Made by a program: the position numbers and the translations under genes
Notes under the pieces: model-generated
The model's database searches: none
Seen by the model: the letters and a program-made list of their open reading frames with translations, nothing else
What the model was told of the DNA's origin: nothing
Source of the DNA: Vicugna pacos
Lineage: Eukaryota; Chordata; Mammalia; Artiodactyla; Camelidae
DNA: 64,000 nt
Direction: 5' to 3'
Assembly (NCBI RefSeq): GCF_048564905.1
Contig: NC_133006.1
Coordinates: 22,536,001-22,600,000 of the forward strand
In this document: positions 1 to 23,747 of the stretch, in pieces
Layout: each line of letters opens with the position of its first letter
How positions within the stretch are numbered: the stretch's first letter is position 1

Positions 1-3000
1 GACTAATTTAAATTGAGTGAATTAATAGGTGAATTTTGATTACCTGCAAAATTCTTAAAAGAAAAGAATAATTCATAGAAACAAAGAAAAAAATTCTGAA
101 TTACCAAGCAGTTTTTATGTATATACTTTTGTCCATACTTATTTTTTACAAAACTCAATTTAAGTGGTAAACTTAATGTGGTACACACATTAGTGTATTG
201 AACGAATAAGATTAAATATATTTTTAAAGCTGAAGTTGAGCTTTTAAAATAATACTGTCATCTAACTATACATTTCTGTATATTTTAGACATATATAATG
301 ATTAATTAAAATTAATAAGCAAAAAAAGGAGAAGACTTGTTCAAAATTGGTCTTGGAATATTCATTGTGCTCTTGAAGAGAGGTAGAAAAGGGTTTTTTT
401 CCCCTTGAGTGTAATCAGCTCAGCCAGCAGCAATTTCTTATCAGAATACTCTTACTTAATATCTGGATAAATTTGAGTGCTTTCTGCTGACATTGTCATG
501 TTCTTAAATCATTCTAAAACAAATAACCAAAAGTGTTTGAATTATGAGAGACCTAAAGCTTCTTGTAATTATTATGGTACCTTCTTCATATGTATTTAAA
601 AATGGTTTATTGTCACTCTGGTTATTGGGACGGCGAAAGCTGTAACAATTGCTCACTCTCAAGTACCTGTCCACTTATATTAATTAAGTGGTCAGTTTCC
701 TCTGAAAATTCTTTTTTGTTGCCTTTGTGAAGCCTAAACTCTGAATTGAAAATATGAAAGCTGTCAAGCTATCTTTTACTTAAAAAAGAAAAAAAACCAA
801 AAAACCCCCCAAACCTTTTCCCATTAGGTAGCAACAACTACCCATTTGACCACTAGGTAGCGCCAAAGGCTTAATCTTTCATCATAAAATTAAGGTGGCC
901 AGAAGTAATTAGGTACATTTGGCATGCTTTGTATACTTTAAATTAATTCTGTGCTATCAAAAGAGTTACTCTATGTATTGAATCCACAATGTGGAGAAAG
1001 CTGACAAAAAAAACAGGAGCTCAACCTTTCCTTAATGAATCTTGTCCAAGTAAAAATATTGTTAATGTGTGTTTTAATGACTATGTTTCAGAAAGGGTAA
1101 AAGCATATTCTTGTTTATATTCTAAGCCTGGCATCATGGTGATTTGAATATATTTATTTTAGAGAAGATTTTGTTTCTGGGTTTAAAATACCCTTGTCAA
1201 ATGGCAGGAATTCTAATCTGCACTTTTCAGACTGGACTAGAAGTCCTGGAGAGTTGCCAGCGCTCCTCACCGTCTAGAGTGTGTACTTACCTTCGGAGTA
1301 AGGGGTAGTCAGTCTTAGTGAAATTGTGAGCTCTCTAGATTCTAATCCTATTCCGATATTGTCGGTTACTGTGATAAATTAAACAGTGCCATCGGTCTTG
1401 TTACAAACTGATGTTTTCTCATGCTTGCCTGAAACTCTCTGCTATAAGCTGTCATCAAAAAGTAGATCTTCTGAGAGAAATAACAGAAAAGGACAATTTC
1501 AGAGGCCCCGTGGAAATGACTATCAGGTTTTCTTGATTCTTGGTATTGCAGAGAGTAGAATTATGAGAACAAACTTACCAGTTTAAGCTGACATTGCCAC
1601 CTCTTGACGCTTGTCAAACTGTACCAGGGGACTTAAAAATTGGAATTTATAGGGCTGTTTCAGTACAGGAGCAGATGAAATCATTAATGTAGTCTACCAG
1701 CTGCAGATGAATGGAACAAGTAATAAGACTGAATCAAACTCTTAACCAATATTTAATTATAGTGATTTAATTATAGTTGTTTTAGGATATTATTTTAAAT
1801 GTTCCATTTTCTGATGAGCATATGAGCAAACCAGTTTACTTTCTTATCTAGCTATAATCCTCAACTTTAGCCTATGCTTGTGGAAACTGAAACCAAATGT
1901 TTTTTTGAATGGTGTCTTGTTCCAATAGAACCTCAGAATTCAGGAAAAAATATCCTATGGTAATTCTTAATACAGACTACAGAGTATAAAAACTCAAGAA
2001 AAATTAAATATGGTGACTCTATTAATTGGAATTTTGACCCAAGCTTTTATAATTTTTAAGTCTAGAAAAATCTCAGCTATCCTTTGTTAAAGGACATGGA
2101 GTCAAATCTTGTGAGTACCACACCTCTATAGACGATGACATATTTTTGTAGGCAGCATCACTGATGGAATATATGATTCTATAGAAATATATATATACAC
2201 ACATATATAAAAATAACATGGATTCCATAGGAATATATGATTCTAATGAATACCCGGTGTGTAGTTCTTCCCTGCAAACACTATGTGGAGTACTTTTATG
2301 GGTTGCTTTATGTTTTTATGACAACGTAGTGATATGCAGTAGTTCATATCCCCAAATTTGGAATCCTGAGCATGCCAGAGATGTCACATTTAAAGGAACG
2401 TCTCATTTAATTGGGTATGACAAGTCACTAATAAGAGGAAAGACTGCAGTTTGTATTCGGAAACAAGGTCTGCAAAACCCTCTTAGCACACCAGCTCTAG
2501 TTTACTAAGTCCCCATCTGACAAGTGGGAAGGGATGTTAACTTCTGACAAGCCAGGATCACTGTGAACTTCAGGCATCTCCGAGAAAATGGGATTTCATC
2601 GACAGTTAAAAGCTCTATAAGCAGAGCTCTGAGAACATGGGTTGGGGAAGGGTTCTTGGAATCAGTGAACTGATGAGTGGTAATAAAATTATTTTTGGTT
2701 ATCACAGGAGTAATTAAAACTATGACCTTAGTGCTAAAGCATTCCAGAAGATGTGAACTCTCTAGTCTTAATATCATAAGATATTTGTTTTGTTAACTAC
2801 ACAAGGAGCTTCATGTCTTAATCCTAAAACAGGCCAAACAAAAGAGCTTGTCAAATGAAAGATACTGAGTTAGAATGTTTCTGGAAAATCTTATTTGGTT
2901 AATCCTGTACCTTGGGGGTAGAAATTGTGCAGGAAAAATGTTCCAAAAGTTGGGAATAAGGGAAAACTTTGCTTTCTTGATTATTTAACATCATACTTGA

Positions 3001-3924
3001 ACATTTTCTCAGAATCCTGCCTGATCAAAATTCGAGTGTTTTAGGAGTTGTAACTTGATTAAAAAGAACTCTGCTGGCCCTGTACTATTAGAGGTTAATC
3101 TGTAGAAAGCTGATAAGGAATGTTGGCTTTGCTTTTACTCTGGTAAAGAAGATAACTCCAAGGTTATGGTTTTATTGCTTTGTAGTGCATTAACCATTCT
3201 GTATCTCTAACACTGCAATTTTTCCTGACTATGTAAATCTTTGTTTTGCAAATACTCTTTGAATCCAGTCTCTGGTAGTCTTCCTGATTCCTCATTCATG
3301 AGTTTGGTAACACTTGGAAAAGTCTAACGAATACATTTCTCTCAGAATTAGGCTTTTGGAGTGGAAATGCTGGAACAACATATGAGAAGCTCATTATAAA
3401 CAGATAAAAACACACTCCCCAGAACAAGTCTGATAAGCCACTTCACTGTTGCTTCCAGGTGTTGCTCTTTGCTCTGTCGTTAGGGACGGGACTTCACTGC
3501 ACTCACCACTGAAGACACTTCTAAGCCACTTCCGTTGCAGGAACTTCACCTTTTTTTTTTTTTTTTATACCACTGCTTCTTCTAAAACCAGTTGCTTTTT
3601 CTGTCACCTTTGCCAGTGAAATGAACACAGGGTGGATCCCCATTACCTTCCGTTGCTCAGTTTTGAAGTCTCAGGAGCATGAATTTGATTGGTGGGACTT
3701 AGGTCCTGTACTGGTGCCCTAGTGTCAAAGCGGGCTGGGGGGAGCGGGTTTTCTGAATTATATTGTGGGGAGGCAGGACTAATAAGGTAGGGAAAATTTT
3801 TTACAGTATTCTAAAGTTTCGAATCTGATGGGACACATAACCAGAGTCCTTACATGAAATGTGAGGTGCTGTATGGAATGGCTGCCGTGAATAAGGGCTT
3901 TGGTTCATGGGCTACCCAGTGGCT
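1..3924. other. Intergenic, AT-rich, no gene seen
   Basis: No open frame here resembles a known protein, and no exon pair with matching splice sites was found. The stretch is AT-rich, with a short TA/CA microsatellite near 2188-2212 and a T-tract near 3549-3567. By synteny it belongs to the interval between PSMB9 and the DM genes, which is gene-poor in other mammals. It may hold old repeats too decayed for me to name. Confidence 0.6.
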
Positions 3925-3927
3925 GTA

Positions 3928-4030
3928 TTTTTTAAAATTGAAATATAGTCAGTTATAATGTGTCAGTTTCTGGTGTACAGCATAATGTTTCAGTCATACA
4001 TATGCATACACATATTTGTTTTCACATTCT
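3928..4030 (-). repeat. L1 3'-end fragment (artiodactyl type)
   Basis: The stretch reads as the reverse complement of an artiodactyl L1 3' end: an A/T-rich start, then the familiar 'tttctggtgtacagcataatg' block and a 'cagtcatacatatgcata' block. Related copies lie at 20470-20535, 45540-46300 and, on the other strand, at 45245-45350. This copy is short and diverged. Confidence 0.7.
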
Positions 4031-4849
4031 TATGTCAGTGGTTCTTAAAGTCCCATTAACCCATGGACTCACTAGAAACAATAACATGACTGTTTTTGTT
4101 TTAAGCCACAAGGTTTAGGGGTGGTTTGCTCCACAACAATAGAAAACTAAAACAAATATTGTGTATTTTTGCATGTGTCTGGCTTCTTCCCTCAGTATTA
4201 TTTCTATGAGATTTATCCATGTTGTTGCATCAGTAATTCATTAATATGTTTTACTTATACAGTATTCTAATGTATCAATATACTACATTTTATTTATCCC
4301 TTTACTGTTGAGGGACTGTTTTGGTAAGCCATTCGAGAAAATTTTTGGACATTATGACACTTTACCTTGAAATAGATTGGCATGTGTATTTTAAGAATGA
4401 GGACATTTCTCCAACATGACCATCGTAACATCATCACCTCCAAGATACTTAACATTGACATACTATTATCAAATATACCATCTGTATTCAAATTTCCCCT
4501 ATTGTCCCAATAATGCCCAATAGTAAATGTTTGTATTTTAAGCTGTTACGTTACGGTGTCATTTGTTACACAGCAATAGGTAACTAATGCAGGGGTATGA
4601 CACAACAATAGATAACTAATCCAGTTATCTTCTTCCAGCAAAGATGTTTTGGGGGATACGGTGATTTTCGCTTCTCAGATTTCTCTATGTCTGCTCATAT
4701 GTCCCCATTTCATATCTCAGGGCTCAAATCCATCCCAACCAGTGGCCTTACCTTAGTGGATTTAAGCAATTAATTGCTCTACAACTTCACAACCTTTATC
4801 ATCAAACCCTAGGTTTGGCTCCCATCTGTATCTGTGCTGGGTTACAGAA

Positions 4850-7640
4850 GAAAAGGTGTCCTTTAAAACTGCCTAGGATGTTTTTCACTTGATTAGGTGT
4901 CACAGAATTCTGTCTATAATGCCACACCAGTTTATATTTCCACAAGCAGAGCAGGGGGCTTCCTTCACCCCTGTTTCCTCACTAACATTTGTCATTATCT
5001 AACTGTCTAATGTTTTTCAGTCTATTAGTTATGAATTAATGTATACATTTGTTTTCCTGTGATTATTATTGAGCTTATCTCTTCAAATGCTTGTTACCTT
5101 TTTGTTTTTCTCTTCTGTAAAGTCCATGTCTGTGTCCTGGGTGCATTTTTCTTTAGGAGTTGCCACATTTTTGTTGTTGATTTGCAGCAGTTCATTGTAT
5201 ATTCTCAATAATATCCCTGGTTGGTTTTAGACAATGCAAATACCCTCTCTTATTCTGTTACTTGTTTATTAGAGTTGTCCTTTCTCTCTGTTTATTAAAA
5301 AACCCTTCAGTTTTGACATAATGAAATAATAAAATATTTCTCAGTATGATTTTGAGGGTTTTATATAAAGAAATCCTTCCCTGTCCCTGGTCACAAAGAT
5401 AATTTTTATGTTTTGTTTTATTACAGTTAAAGCTTCACATTTTTCTTTTGTGGCTTCACCTCACCTTAGCCTATTGTATGTGCCATTAGATCAGGATCCA
5501 GCTTTGTTTTTCTTTATATCAAGAGCCATTTTTTTCTAATAATACGTATTAAATAATCCATAATGTCCCCATTATTTTATAGCAGAAACTTTATTCTATA
5601 TTAGGTTCCTGTATATGTATGAGTTTGTCTCTCAGTGATTTCCATACCTCAGTTTGGAATTCTGCTCCCTTATTAACTTATTAAAAGAAAAACAAAACTG
5701 CTGGATTCTTAGCATGTCTTTTTAATAATTATAGTTCCCTAGACTGTCTTAATGTTTCCTAAGACAAGTTTCCCCTTTATATTGTTCTTTCTTAAAGGCT
5801 TACTTAGCTATCTAAGGTCCTTTATTCTGTCATATATATTTTAGAGTAAATTTATAAATTTCCTTGAAAAGATCAAATGGAGCTTCAATTAGGATTATAT
5901 TCAATTTAAAGATTAAATTGGGGGCAACTGGATATCTTTATAAGATTGTGATCCTAGCTGAGAATGCAAAATGACTCTGCATTATTTCAAATCATATTCA
6001 ATGACTTTTTTAGAATTTTACATTTTCTACAATTTCTTAATTAAGTTAATCAGTAGATACTTTATCGTTTTTTGGCTATTGTACATGATTTCTGATTTTT
6101 TATTGGTTTTTCTGGTGTAGGGAAATGCTGTGCATCTTTGTAAGTTGTTCTTATGGCTAAAAATCTTGAAAAAGTCTTTTGTTATTTTAGTAATTTGCTG
6201 CTTCTGTTGTTGTTTATCATTTCTAAGTAAATGATCCTATGATCTGAAAATAATAATAGTTTTATCCAGTCCTCTCATTCCTCTTTCTTCCTTACACATT
6301 AGCCTGGATTCAGAGCTAGCAATTATAGTGAGCTTTCTTGTCTCGGACACCTAAAACTTTTCCTTATGTATGCTGCTTGTTATAGATTTCTAAGAATATA
6401 ACCTTTACCAAGATAAGGAAAGTCGTATTTGATTCCTAGTTCCTTAACTGTTTTTCAAAAATCATAAATGCATATTTAACTATATAAAATGCCTCTTCTT
6501 AATTGATTGAGAAAAGCAGGTGATTTTTCCTCTTCAGTCTATGAGTATGGTGAATTATAGTAGTGTATTTTGTTATATTGAAGCATCCTTGCTTCTAAGA
6601 ATTTCCCATATGCTCTTGATGAATTATTATTTTAATACCATGAAATTCAATTCATAAAATAATAATTTATTTTTTCCACTATGTGCAAGGTGAAATGGGC
6701 CTATTATTTTCTTTCCTTGAATTTCCTATACATCAGTTTGGAATCAAGATTATGCTGTCCTGATAAAATTAGCTGAGCAGCTTTTAATCTTTTAATCTAT
6801 TCTGGAATAAAATACCTCAGATAAGAGCTGCATGTCCCTTGAATGTTTGCTGGAATTCACCTGCAGAACTGTCTGGGCAGTTAAAAAAATTAATTTTACC
6901 AGAAGCCACTGGCAACTTTTTCCATTTCTTCATATTTACAGGTATAGTCAAGTTTTCTATTTCTCCTTGTGCTACTTTTGGTAGATTAAATTTTTCTACG
7001 AATTTGCCTATCTCACCTAGGTTTTCAAATCCATTAGCATATACTTACTTATAATACCCTTTATTATGTCTCATATCTCTGTTGTATCTGTAGCTAGCCC
7101 CCTTTTTTTCATTCCGTATCTTGTTTATTCACTTTTCCTTCCCTTTATTCATGATCAGTCTTGCTTGAAGTCGGAATATCTTACAAAATTTTTTTAAGAA
7201 GCAGCTTTTGGTTTTGTGAATCGTCACTACATAAGTTTCTGTTCTCTATTAAATTGCTTTCTCTTCTTATCTTTGTAATTTCCTAACTTCTTGTTTCTTT
7301 AGGTTTGCTCACATGCTCTTTTTACAAATTTTTAGGAGAATTTTAAAGTCATTTATTTTTAACTTCTTTGCCCTAATAAATGTATATGAAGCTGTAAAAT
7401 TCTGAATATTATTCTGCCCTACAAAATTTGCTGTTTATCGCTTTTATTACCTAGTTCTAAATGAGTAAATTTCCTTTATGACTACCTTTTAAATCCATGT
7501 TACTTATCAACATTTTCTTAGTTTGCAAGCCATGAGGATTTTAGGTGCCCTTTTGTTTTCAAGCTCTAATCTAATACAGTATGGCTGCAAAATGTAGTTT
7601 CAAAGATTACACTTTTGGAGTTTGCTAGAGCATTCTTTAT
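4850..7640 (-). repeat. Ancient L1 (L1M-type), 3' end and ORF2 remnant, antisense
   Basis: On the minus strand the region resembles a decayed L1 3' end followed by part of ORF2 (reverse transcriptase). Recognisable antisense blocks include the segment near 5380-5530 and the 6700-7240 stretch. In the latter, phrases typical of antisense L1 ORF2 occur in order ('tgctggaattcacctg', 'ttggtagattaaattttt', 'agcagcttttggtttt'). There are many stops and indels, so the element is long dead. Boundaries are approximate; 4030-4850 also looks repeat-derived but I cannot assign it. Confidence 0.6.
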
Positions 7641-9844
7641 GGCATAATGCATATTCTATTTCAGTAAATGTCCTGTGTGACTTGAAAAATTATATATATA
7701 TACACACATGTATGTGTATTGTTGTTTTGAACGATTCATTTTTAAATCACTCTTTTGCATCTTGTACCTGATTTCATCTCCTTTTTTGCTTTTATTGCCC
7801 TGTAGCTCAGAGCCAGTTGTTCTTTTATCCATCTGTAGCTGGCTGATAAACATGTGTCCTGTTAAACTGGCTCTCCAGGGGGAAAAAACCAAAAAGTTCT
7901 GACATTGCTGGTTTCTGTAGTATAAATACTCCCACAATGGTCAACGTCAAGCGACCCCTGCCGTTCACAATTCCTGACTATTTTACAGTCTGTTCTTGTT
8001 AGGCTGTTCAGGACAGGTCCAGTGCATCACTTTTCTTTTTTAAAAAAAGATATTCATGTTGTATATTAGTTTTACCCCTTGGCTTCACTTATTTCTCAAC
8101 TTCATTTTGTCTTTGCTCTAATTTCTTCTTCCCCTCCTATTCCTCCTCCTTCTTTTTAAATTGTGTCTGTCCCATACGCTGCTACAACCTTTTTTGGAAC
8201 GAGGGGCATAAGGACACAATTGTTTGGCCAATGAAGAAAAAGATGGCCACCTACTTTCAAAAGGTTTACATCTTAATTCGGTCCTCACAGCCTTTGCTGC
8301 GCTGTTTTGGGTGTGCTGCGCACCTGTGCGGCTCAGGGGTGTTCACACCTAGAGTTAGGGGGGTCCCTTCTCCAGGGCTCTCACCTGGGAGAGTCCCCTT
8401 CACGCTCCTGCCCACAAGGGCTCCTTCTCTCAGTGCCTCTGGCCAGAATGATGGTGTTTTCCTGGGAGACTCAGCTCGGCAGTGCAGCTCTGCCGCCGAG
8501 GCCTGACTTCAGCTCAGAACCACAAGAGGAAAAAAAATTGAACACACCCTCCCCCCAGAGCATTGCCTTTCCAAGTTTTGACTCCCTTCACTCTACCTGC
8601 TTTTGTTTATTTTTCAGAGTCATTTAGTACTTTCTTTTGTCTACTTTGCAGAGTTTCTAGTTGTGATCAGCAGGAGAGATAAGCTCTTAAGCTATTACAT
8701 GTAACTTTAAAGTAAATTAAATAGCATGTCTAGAAAGAACTGAAGGTGCTAGTAATTGTAGGTTATTTTTCTCCAAACCAAATACACTCTCCCAAGGACA
8801 TGGGAGTGTTTTACAGTACTTTGAATTTGTATGTTTGGCCTGAAATCTAGGAAGAAAAGCAGACAGAAACTTCCTGGGTAGCCTACTAGTATTTCTGTTA
8901 AATATACCTCTAACTGCTCACTTGTGAGCAAAATGGCATTGAATGTCAAAGCTGTAAACCACCGTAGAAGTCACTCAGCCCTTTTTTTGACAGAAGAGAA
9001 AATGAGGGCTCCGAGAAGGGGAATGTGTCCTGTCACTCAGGAAGAGCACGGCAGAGACAGGACTGGAGCTCGCGTGTTTGATACAGTTACTCAGGCATCT
9101 AGCAACAACTTCCTACGTGCCAAATAATGGGCTGGACTAATTACTGCAGATTTCAAAGAGCAGCAGATATATGAAGCTTGAGGAAATGGAGAGTTTTATG
9201 TAGCCGTAGAGGAAGGGCATATGGTAAACAAAATCCTGCATCTCAGCTTTTGAACTTGCCTTAACTTACTCCTTCTAAGCCTCCATCTCTCCTTACATGG
9301 AAGAAGTAGTCGTACCTACATAAGGTTTTTGGTTTGGGTTCTAAGAGGTAAAGTTTGAAAGCATTTAGCTAATGCCTCGTTCAGTAAATGTAGCCTTTTT
9401 GGTTATCGCTATTATTCTTTGAAAGTCACAAGTGCCCCCCCCCCAATATTTAGTATTTATCATGTATTGGTCTCTAATGTGAGTGAATGCATTATGAAAG
9501 GATTTTTTACATGTGACTTTGCTGGTGCTCTAAGCTGATTCTCATGTGTGTAGCTGTCTTAGCTACCTATCAGTCTTAGCCTTGAAGGAATGAATCCCAG
9601 CTTTTCACTTGCAGCTTCATCCCTTGGGTGCCAGAATGGGAATTTGTATTGTTTCTAATGTTTCAGAATCCCTCAGTACATGATGTACAGGGCTCTTCCT
9701 GTTCTAGTATACTCCCTCCCATCCTCACTCTTAACCTGTGGGAAAGATGTTTAGATCGGGGGACAAAAGAATAAAAAGGATGTGCTAACATCTGGGAGGG
9801 AAGCCCCCTTCCCCAGCGTCATCTCCCTGAGCACCCATGGACCA
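7641..9844. other. Intergenic downstream of PSMB9; repeats and a short GC-rich patch
   Basis: No gene was recognised. A TA/CA microsatellite lies near 7691-7715. A compact GC-rich patch occupies about 8290-8510 in otherwise AT-rich DNA. Two MIR-like stretches are visible, near 8970-9090 (minus) and 9250-9400 (plus). The ORFs over the GC-rich patch are uninterrupted but resemble nothing I know. Confidence 0.5.
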
Positions 9845-9867
9845 TACCAGGTTCTGGCCCCAGAAAG

Positions 9868-9873
9868 TTTATT
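9868..9873 (-). terminator. PSMB9: PSMB9 polyadenylation signal
   Basis: TTTATT on the plus strand is AATAAA on the minus strand, about 35 bases past the PSMB9 stop codon. This is the likely 3' end of the PSMB9 transcript. Confidence 0.8.
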
Positions 9874-9904
9874 ACAAAGTAAACAAGGGAAGTCTGAGGA
9901 AGAT

Positions 9905-14497
<4,593 letters not shown>

Positions 14498-14589
14498 CCC
14501 GGCGCCACGCTCCTCGCTGCCTGGGGCGCTGGTTTCCGACCTGGGACAGCGCGCTGTGCGCTGCCTGCAGCCCCGCCCCTTCGTTACGC

Positions 14590-14603
14590 CCGCCAGGGGG
14601 CGC
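14590..14603 (+). promoter_or_regulatory. CTCF-like motif (forward)
   Basis: CCGCCAGGGGGCGC fits the CTCF core consensus CCASYAGRKGGCRS with one mismatch (G for A at position 3). It sits in the PSMB9 upstream region. A reverse-oriented, full match lies at 28545-28558 in front of TAP2. Confidence 0.5.
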
Positions 14604-14749
14604 CTGGGTCCTCTCTGTGAGCCTTGGCACCCGGGCGCTAACCTGTACGGGGCAGATCTGCCCGGAGACAAATGACGTAAGAGCCCCGCCCAGAGGCTGG
14701 GGTAAGAAAGTCCTGACAGGGAGATCCGCTGGAGGAGGCGAGGAAAGGA

Positions 14750-14843
14750 GGAGGAGATGGAGCATTGGGGCTACTGCTCCAAACCTCAGATCTAATGGAG
14801 GAGATGGAGCACTGGGGCTGCTGCCCCAAACCTCAGATCTGAC
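14750..14843 (+). repeat. Two-copy 47-bp tandem repeat in the shared promoter
   Basis: A unit starting ggaggagatgg at 14750 recurs at 14797 with a 47-base period. The two copies differ at only a few positions (for example cattgggg against cactgggg). It lies between the CRE and the ISRE/kappaB sites of the PSMB9/TAP1 promoter, so it adds spacing there. Confidence 0.85.
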
Positions 14844-14917
14844 TTCAACGCCCTCTCCCAAAATAGCTCGGGCCGGCCGCCTTCAGAAATGGGCGGATCG
14901 AGTGAGCCAGCAGCCGC

Positions 14918-14936
14918 TTTCGCTTTCCCTTTCCCC
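14918..14936 (-). promoter_or_regulatory. IRF/ISRE-like element of TAP1/PSMB9 promoter
   Basis: On the minus strand the run reads GGGGAAAGGGAAAGCGAAA, with three GAAA-type repeats suited to IRF1 or ISGF3. It lies about 200 bases upstream of the TAP1 start codon. The kappaB site follows at 14973-14982. Confidence 0.65.
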
Positions 14937-14972
14937 TAAACCGCTCTCTTCTAGGAGCTCCAGCCGGTTCCC

Positions 14973-14982
14973 GGGACTTTCC
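14973..14982 (+). promoter_or_regulatory. NF-kB site of TAP1/PSMB9 promoter
   Basis: gggactttcc is an exact kappaB consensus, placed between the ISRE-like run and the TAP1 start codon as expected for a TNF-responsive promoter. Confidence 0.65.
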
Positions 14983-15137
14983 GAGAGCCCGCCCCGGCCC
15001 GCCCCTTCTCCCTTCCGGCGCCGCCGGCCCGGGCGCCCGCTCTGCACGGACTCTAACAGCATCCGAAGACTTCGGCCCAGCGGGGACAGCGGAGAGTCCC
15101 AGGCCCAGGGCCGACCTCCAACTGCGCCCGCGAGCCA

Positions 15138-22127
<6,990 letters not shown>

Positions 22128-22496
22128 AAGACTTCTCAGACCTGCACACTCCATCTCCCTCCCTTTTTACCTTCTCTCTATAGTGGAGAGTTTGAGAACA
22201 AAGCAAGGTCTTACTAGAGCTGCAGAGTAGGCAGCTGCTTCTAGGAGGGGTGAGGTTCTAAAACATAACCCTCAGGTGATGCCTGAAATTTTGCTCTGAG
22301 TGTTATCCTCCTCCAAAATCCTCTTGATAATGCAGATTTCCTGGAAGAGACTATGGTTTATAATAATGCCTTCATGTAATTAGGGTTTGGAGCCAGGGTT
22401 GGTGTGACTAGCACCCTTAGAATGAGGATAATATTTAGAATACACAGAAAGGGACGATCAGCTGCTTTCCAGTCTGACCAGAGGCATATGCTGGCC

Positions 22497-22533
22497 AATA
22501 AATACCCTGTGGATTCTTGATATTTATAATAAA
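22497..22533 (+). terminator. TAP1: TAP1 polyadenylation signals
   Basis: AATAAA occurs at 22497-22502 and again at 22528-22533, about 370-400 bases after the TAP1 stop. Downstream is a T/G-rich stretch suited to cleavage-site recognition. Confidence 0.75.
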
Positions 22534-22966
22534 ATTGGTGTTTTCTACTGTGGTTTCTTGTGTTTTCGGTAGACCAAATGGCTCACTGACTTTCGCGGTG
22601 CACTTTTTATAAGCCAGGTCTCTCCCTCCTTCAGCGTCCTCACAGCCCTGAGTGTGCCATCTTCTCCCTCAAGTTTTCAATTTCCTTGGTTGCCCCCTCC
22701 ACTTCCCCATCCCCCTACACCCGCCCCCAGGAATGAGGCAGACTGGGGGCTACCTCGCCCTCCAAGGCACCGGCAGCTGCCCGGCCTCACAGCCCCCAGG
22801 TGGAAGGCCGAGGGCGAGAGCGGCTAGAGGAGGTGCCAGCGCGCCAGCCAGCGGGGGAGCTCACACGTCACCCCTCCCCACCCCGGTCCTTTCCAGCCGG
22901 GCCTACTCGGCTCTGAAGTGACACCTGCGAGCGTGATCTCAGTGAAGTGGCGGTGGTGGTGGAGGT

Positions 22967-22986
22967 GGGTGGGTGGGTGGGAGGGG
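22967..22986 (+). other. Predicted G-quadruplex run
   Basis: Five G-runs of three or more bases are separated by single T or A bases, the tightest loop class for intramolecular G4 folding. It lies about 460 bases after the TAP1 polyadenylation signals. Confidence 0.6.
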
Positions 22987-23042
22987 GTGTGGCGGGAGTG
23001 ATCTAGTAAAACCTCTCTCATTCAGAGAGGGCCATGGCAGTG

Positions 23043-23090
23043 TGACGTCAACAGTTGCTGGGCAGATTAGGCCAACACAGGTTGCAAGGA
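23043..23090 (-). promoter_or_regulatory. Orphan S-X1-X2 (RFX/CREB) composite
   Basis: On the minus strand an S-like tccttgcaac (23090-23081) is followed after 18 bases by CCCAGCAACTGTTG (23062-23049). That is 13 of 14 matches to the class II X1 consensus. It overlaps a perfect palindromic CRE, TGACGTCA (23050-23043), by two bases, as X2 does in class II promoters. Only a weak Y-like site is seen downstream. RFX/CREB/NLRC5 or CIITA binding is inferred. Confidence 0.5.
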
Positions 23091-23747
23091 GAGGTGGGGT
23101 TTCGAGCAGTTGAACTCCGAAGTGCTCGTTCAAGCAAGAATTTCGCGAGGAGGTGCGGGCAGAAAGGGCAGTACGTGTGGGAGGCTACCAGTTAGGGAGA
23201 CCATTGAACTAGGAGAGGCCCTAAGGAGGACCAGGTCGAAAGATTCAGAGGCCACACCCTCTCCTTCGTGCTCCCTTCCCCCACGCTGCGGGTGTATTCT
23301 GTTGCCCGGCGCCCCAGGACCCGTCCTCAAGATTCCTTACCCGCATGTACTCCTATCCCTCCCCTGCTTTTATAAAACGATGCTCCTATGAACACCTCTC
23401 CCCCATTCCCGATTTGAAACTGCTCCTGGGTTCTTGCTGACTTCCACCTTTCTGGTTGATGATAGGACCCCTACCCACCGGGTAACTGTTCCCGGAGGAT
23501 GCCCCAGCCTGTCGGTGTCTCTTACTGAAATCTCATCGCCCAAGGGGCTTTCGAAGCCGCTCGCGCTCTTTCTTCCTTTCTTCTGACAGTTTATCACCCA
23601 TTGTTTCTCTAACTTTCATGAAGGCGGAGCAGAGAAACCTGTCCCCAACATAATATTCCTGATCCCCAGACGCCCACTGTTCGCTTCTCGGAAAGGGCAG
23701 GGGAATGTGGAAAAAAATTCTGGTTCCCTCCCCTTGAGGCTTCGGGC

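Larger units (their letters stand above)
14498..15137. promoter_or_regulatory. Bidirectional PSMB9/TAP1 promoter
   Basis: The 640 bases between the two start codons are CpG-rich and serve both divergent genes. Motifs seen: a CTCF-like site 14590-14603; a CRE (TGACGTAA) 14673-14680; a tandem duplication 14750-14843; a GC box near 14890; an IRF/ISRE-like run 14918-14936 (GGGAAAGCGAAA on the minus strand); and a perfect kappaB site, gggactttcc, at 14973-14982. No TATA box is evident. In other mammals this interval is a known shared, interferon- and TNF-responsive promoter, and the motif set here agrees with that. Confidence 0.85.
22540..23740. other. TAP1-PSMB8 spacer, GC-rich, with candidate control elements
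   Basis: No conserved coding exon was recognised. The spacer is GC-rich and contains a G4-forming run at 22967-22986 and an S-X1-X2-like composite at 23043-23090. Human PSMB8 has an alternative upstream first exon, and an antisense RNA starts in this neighbourhood. Either could be present here, but I could not place one from sequence alone. Confidence 0.5.
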
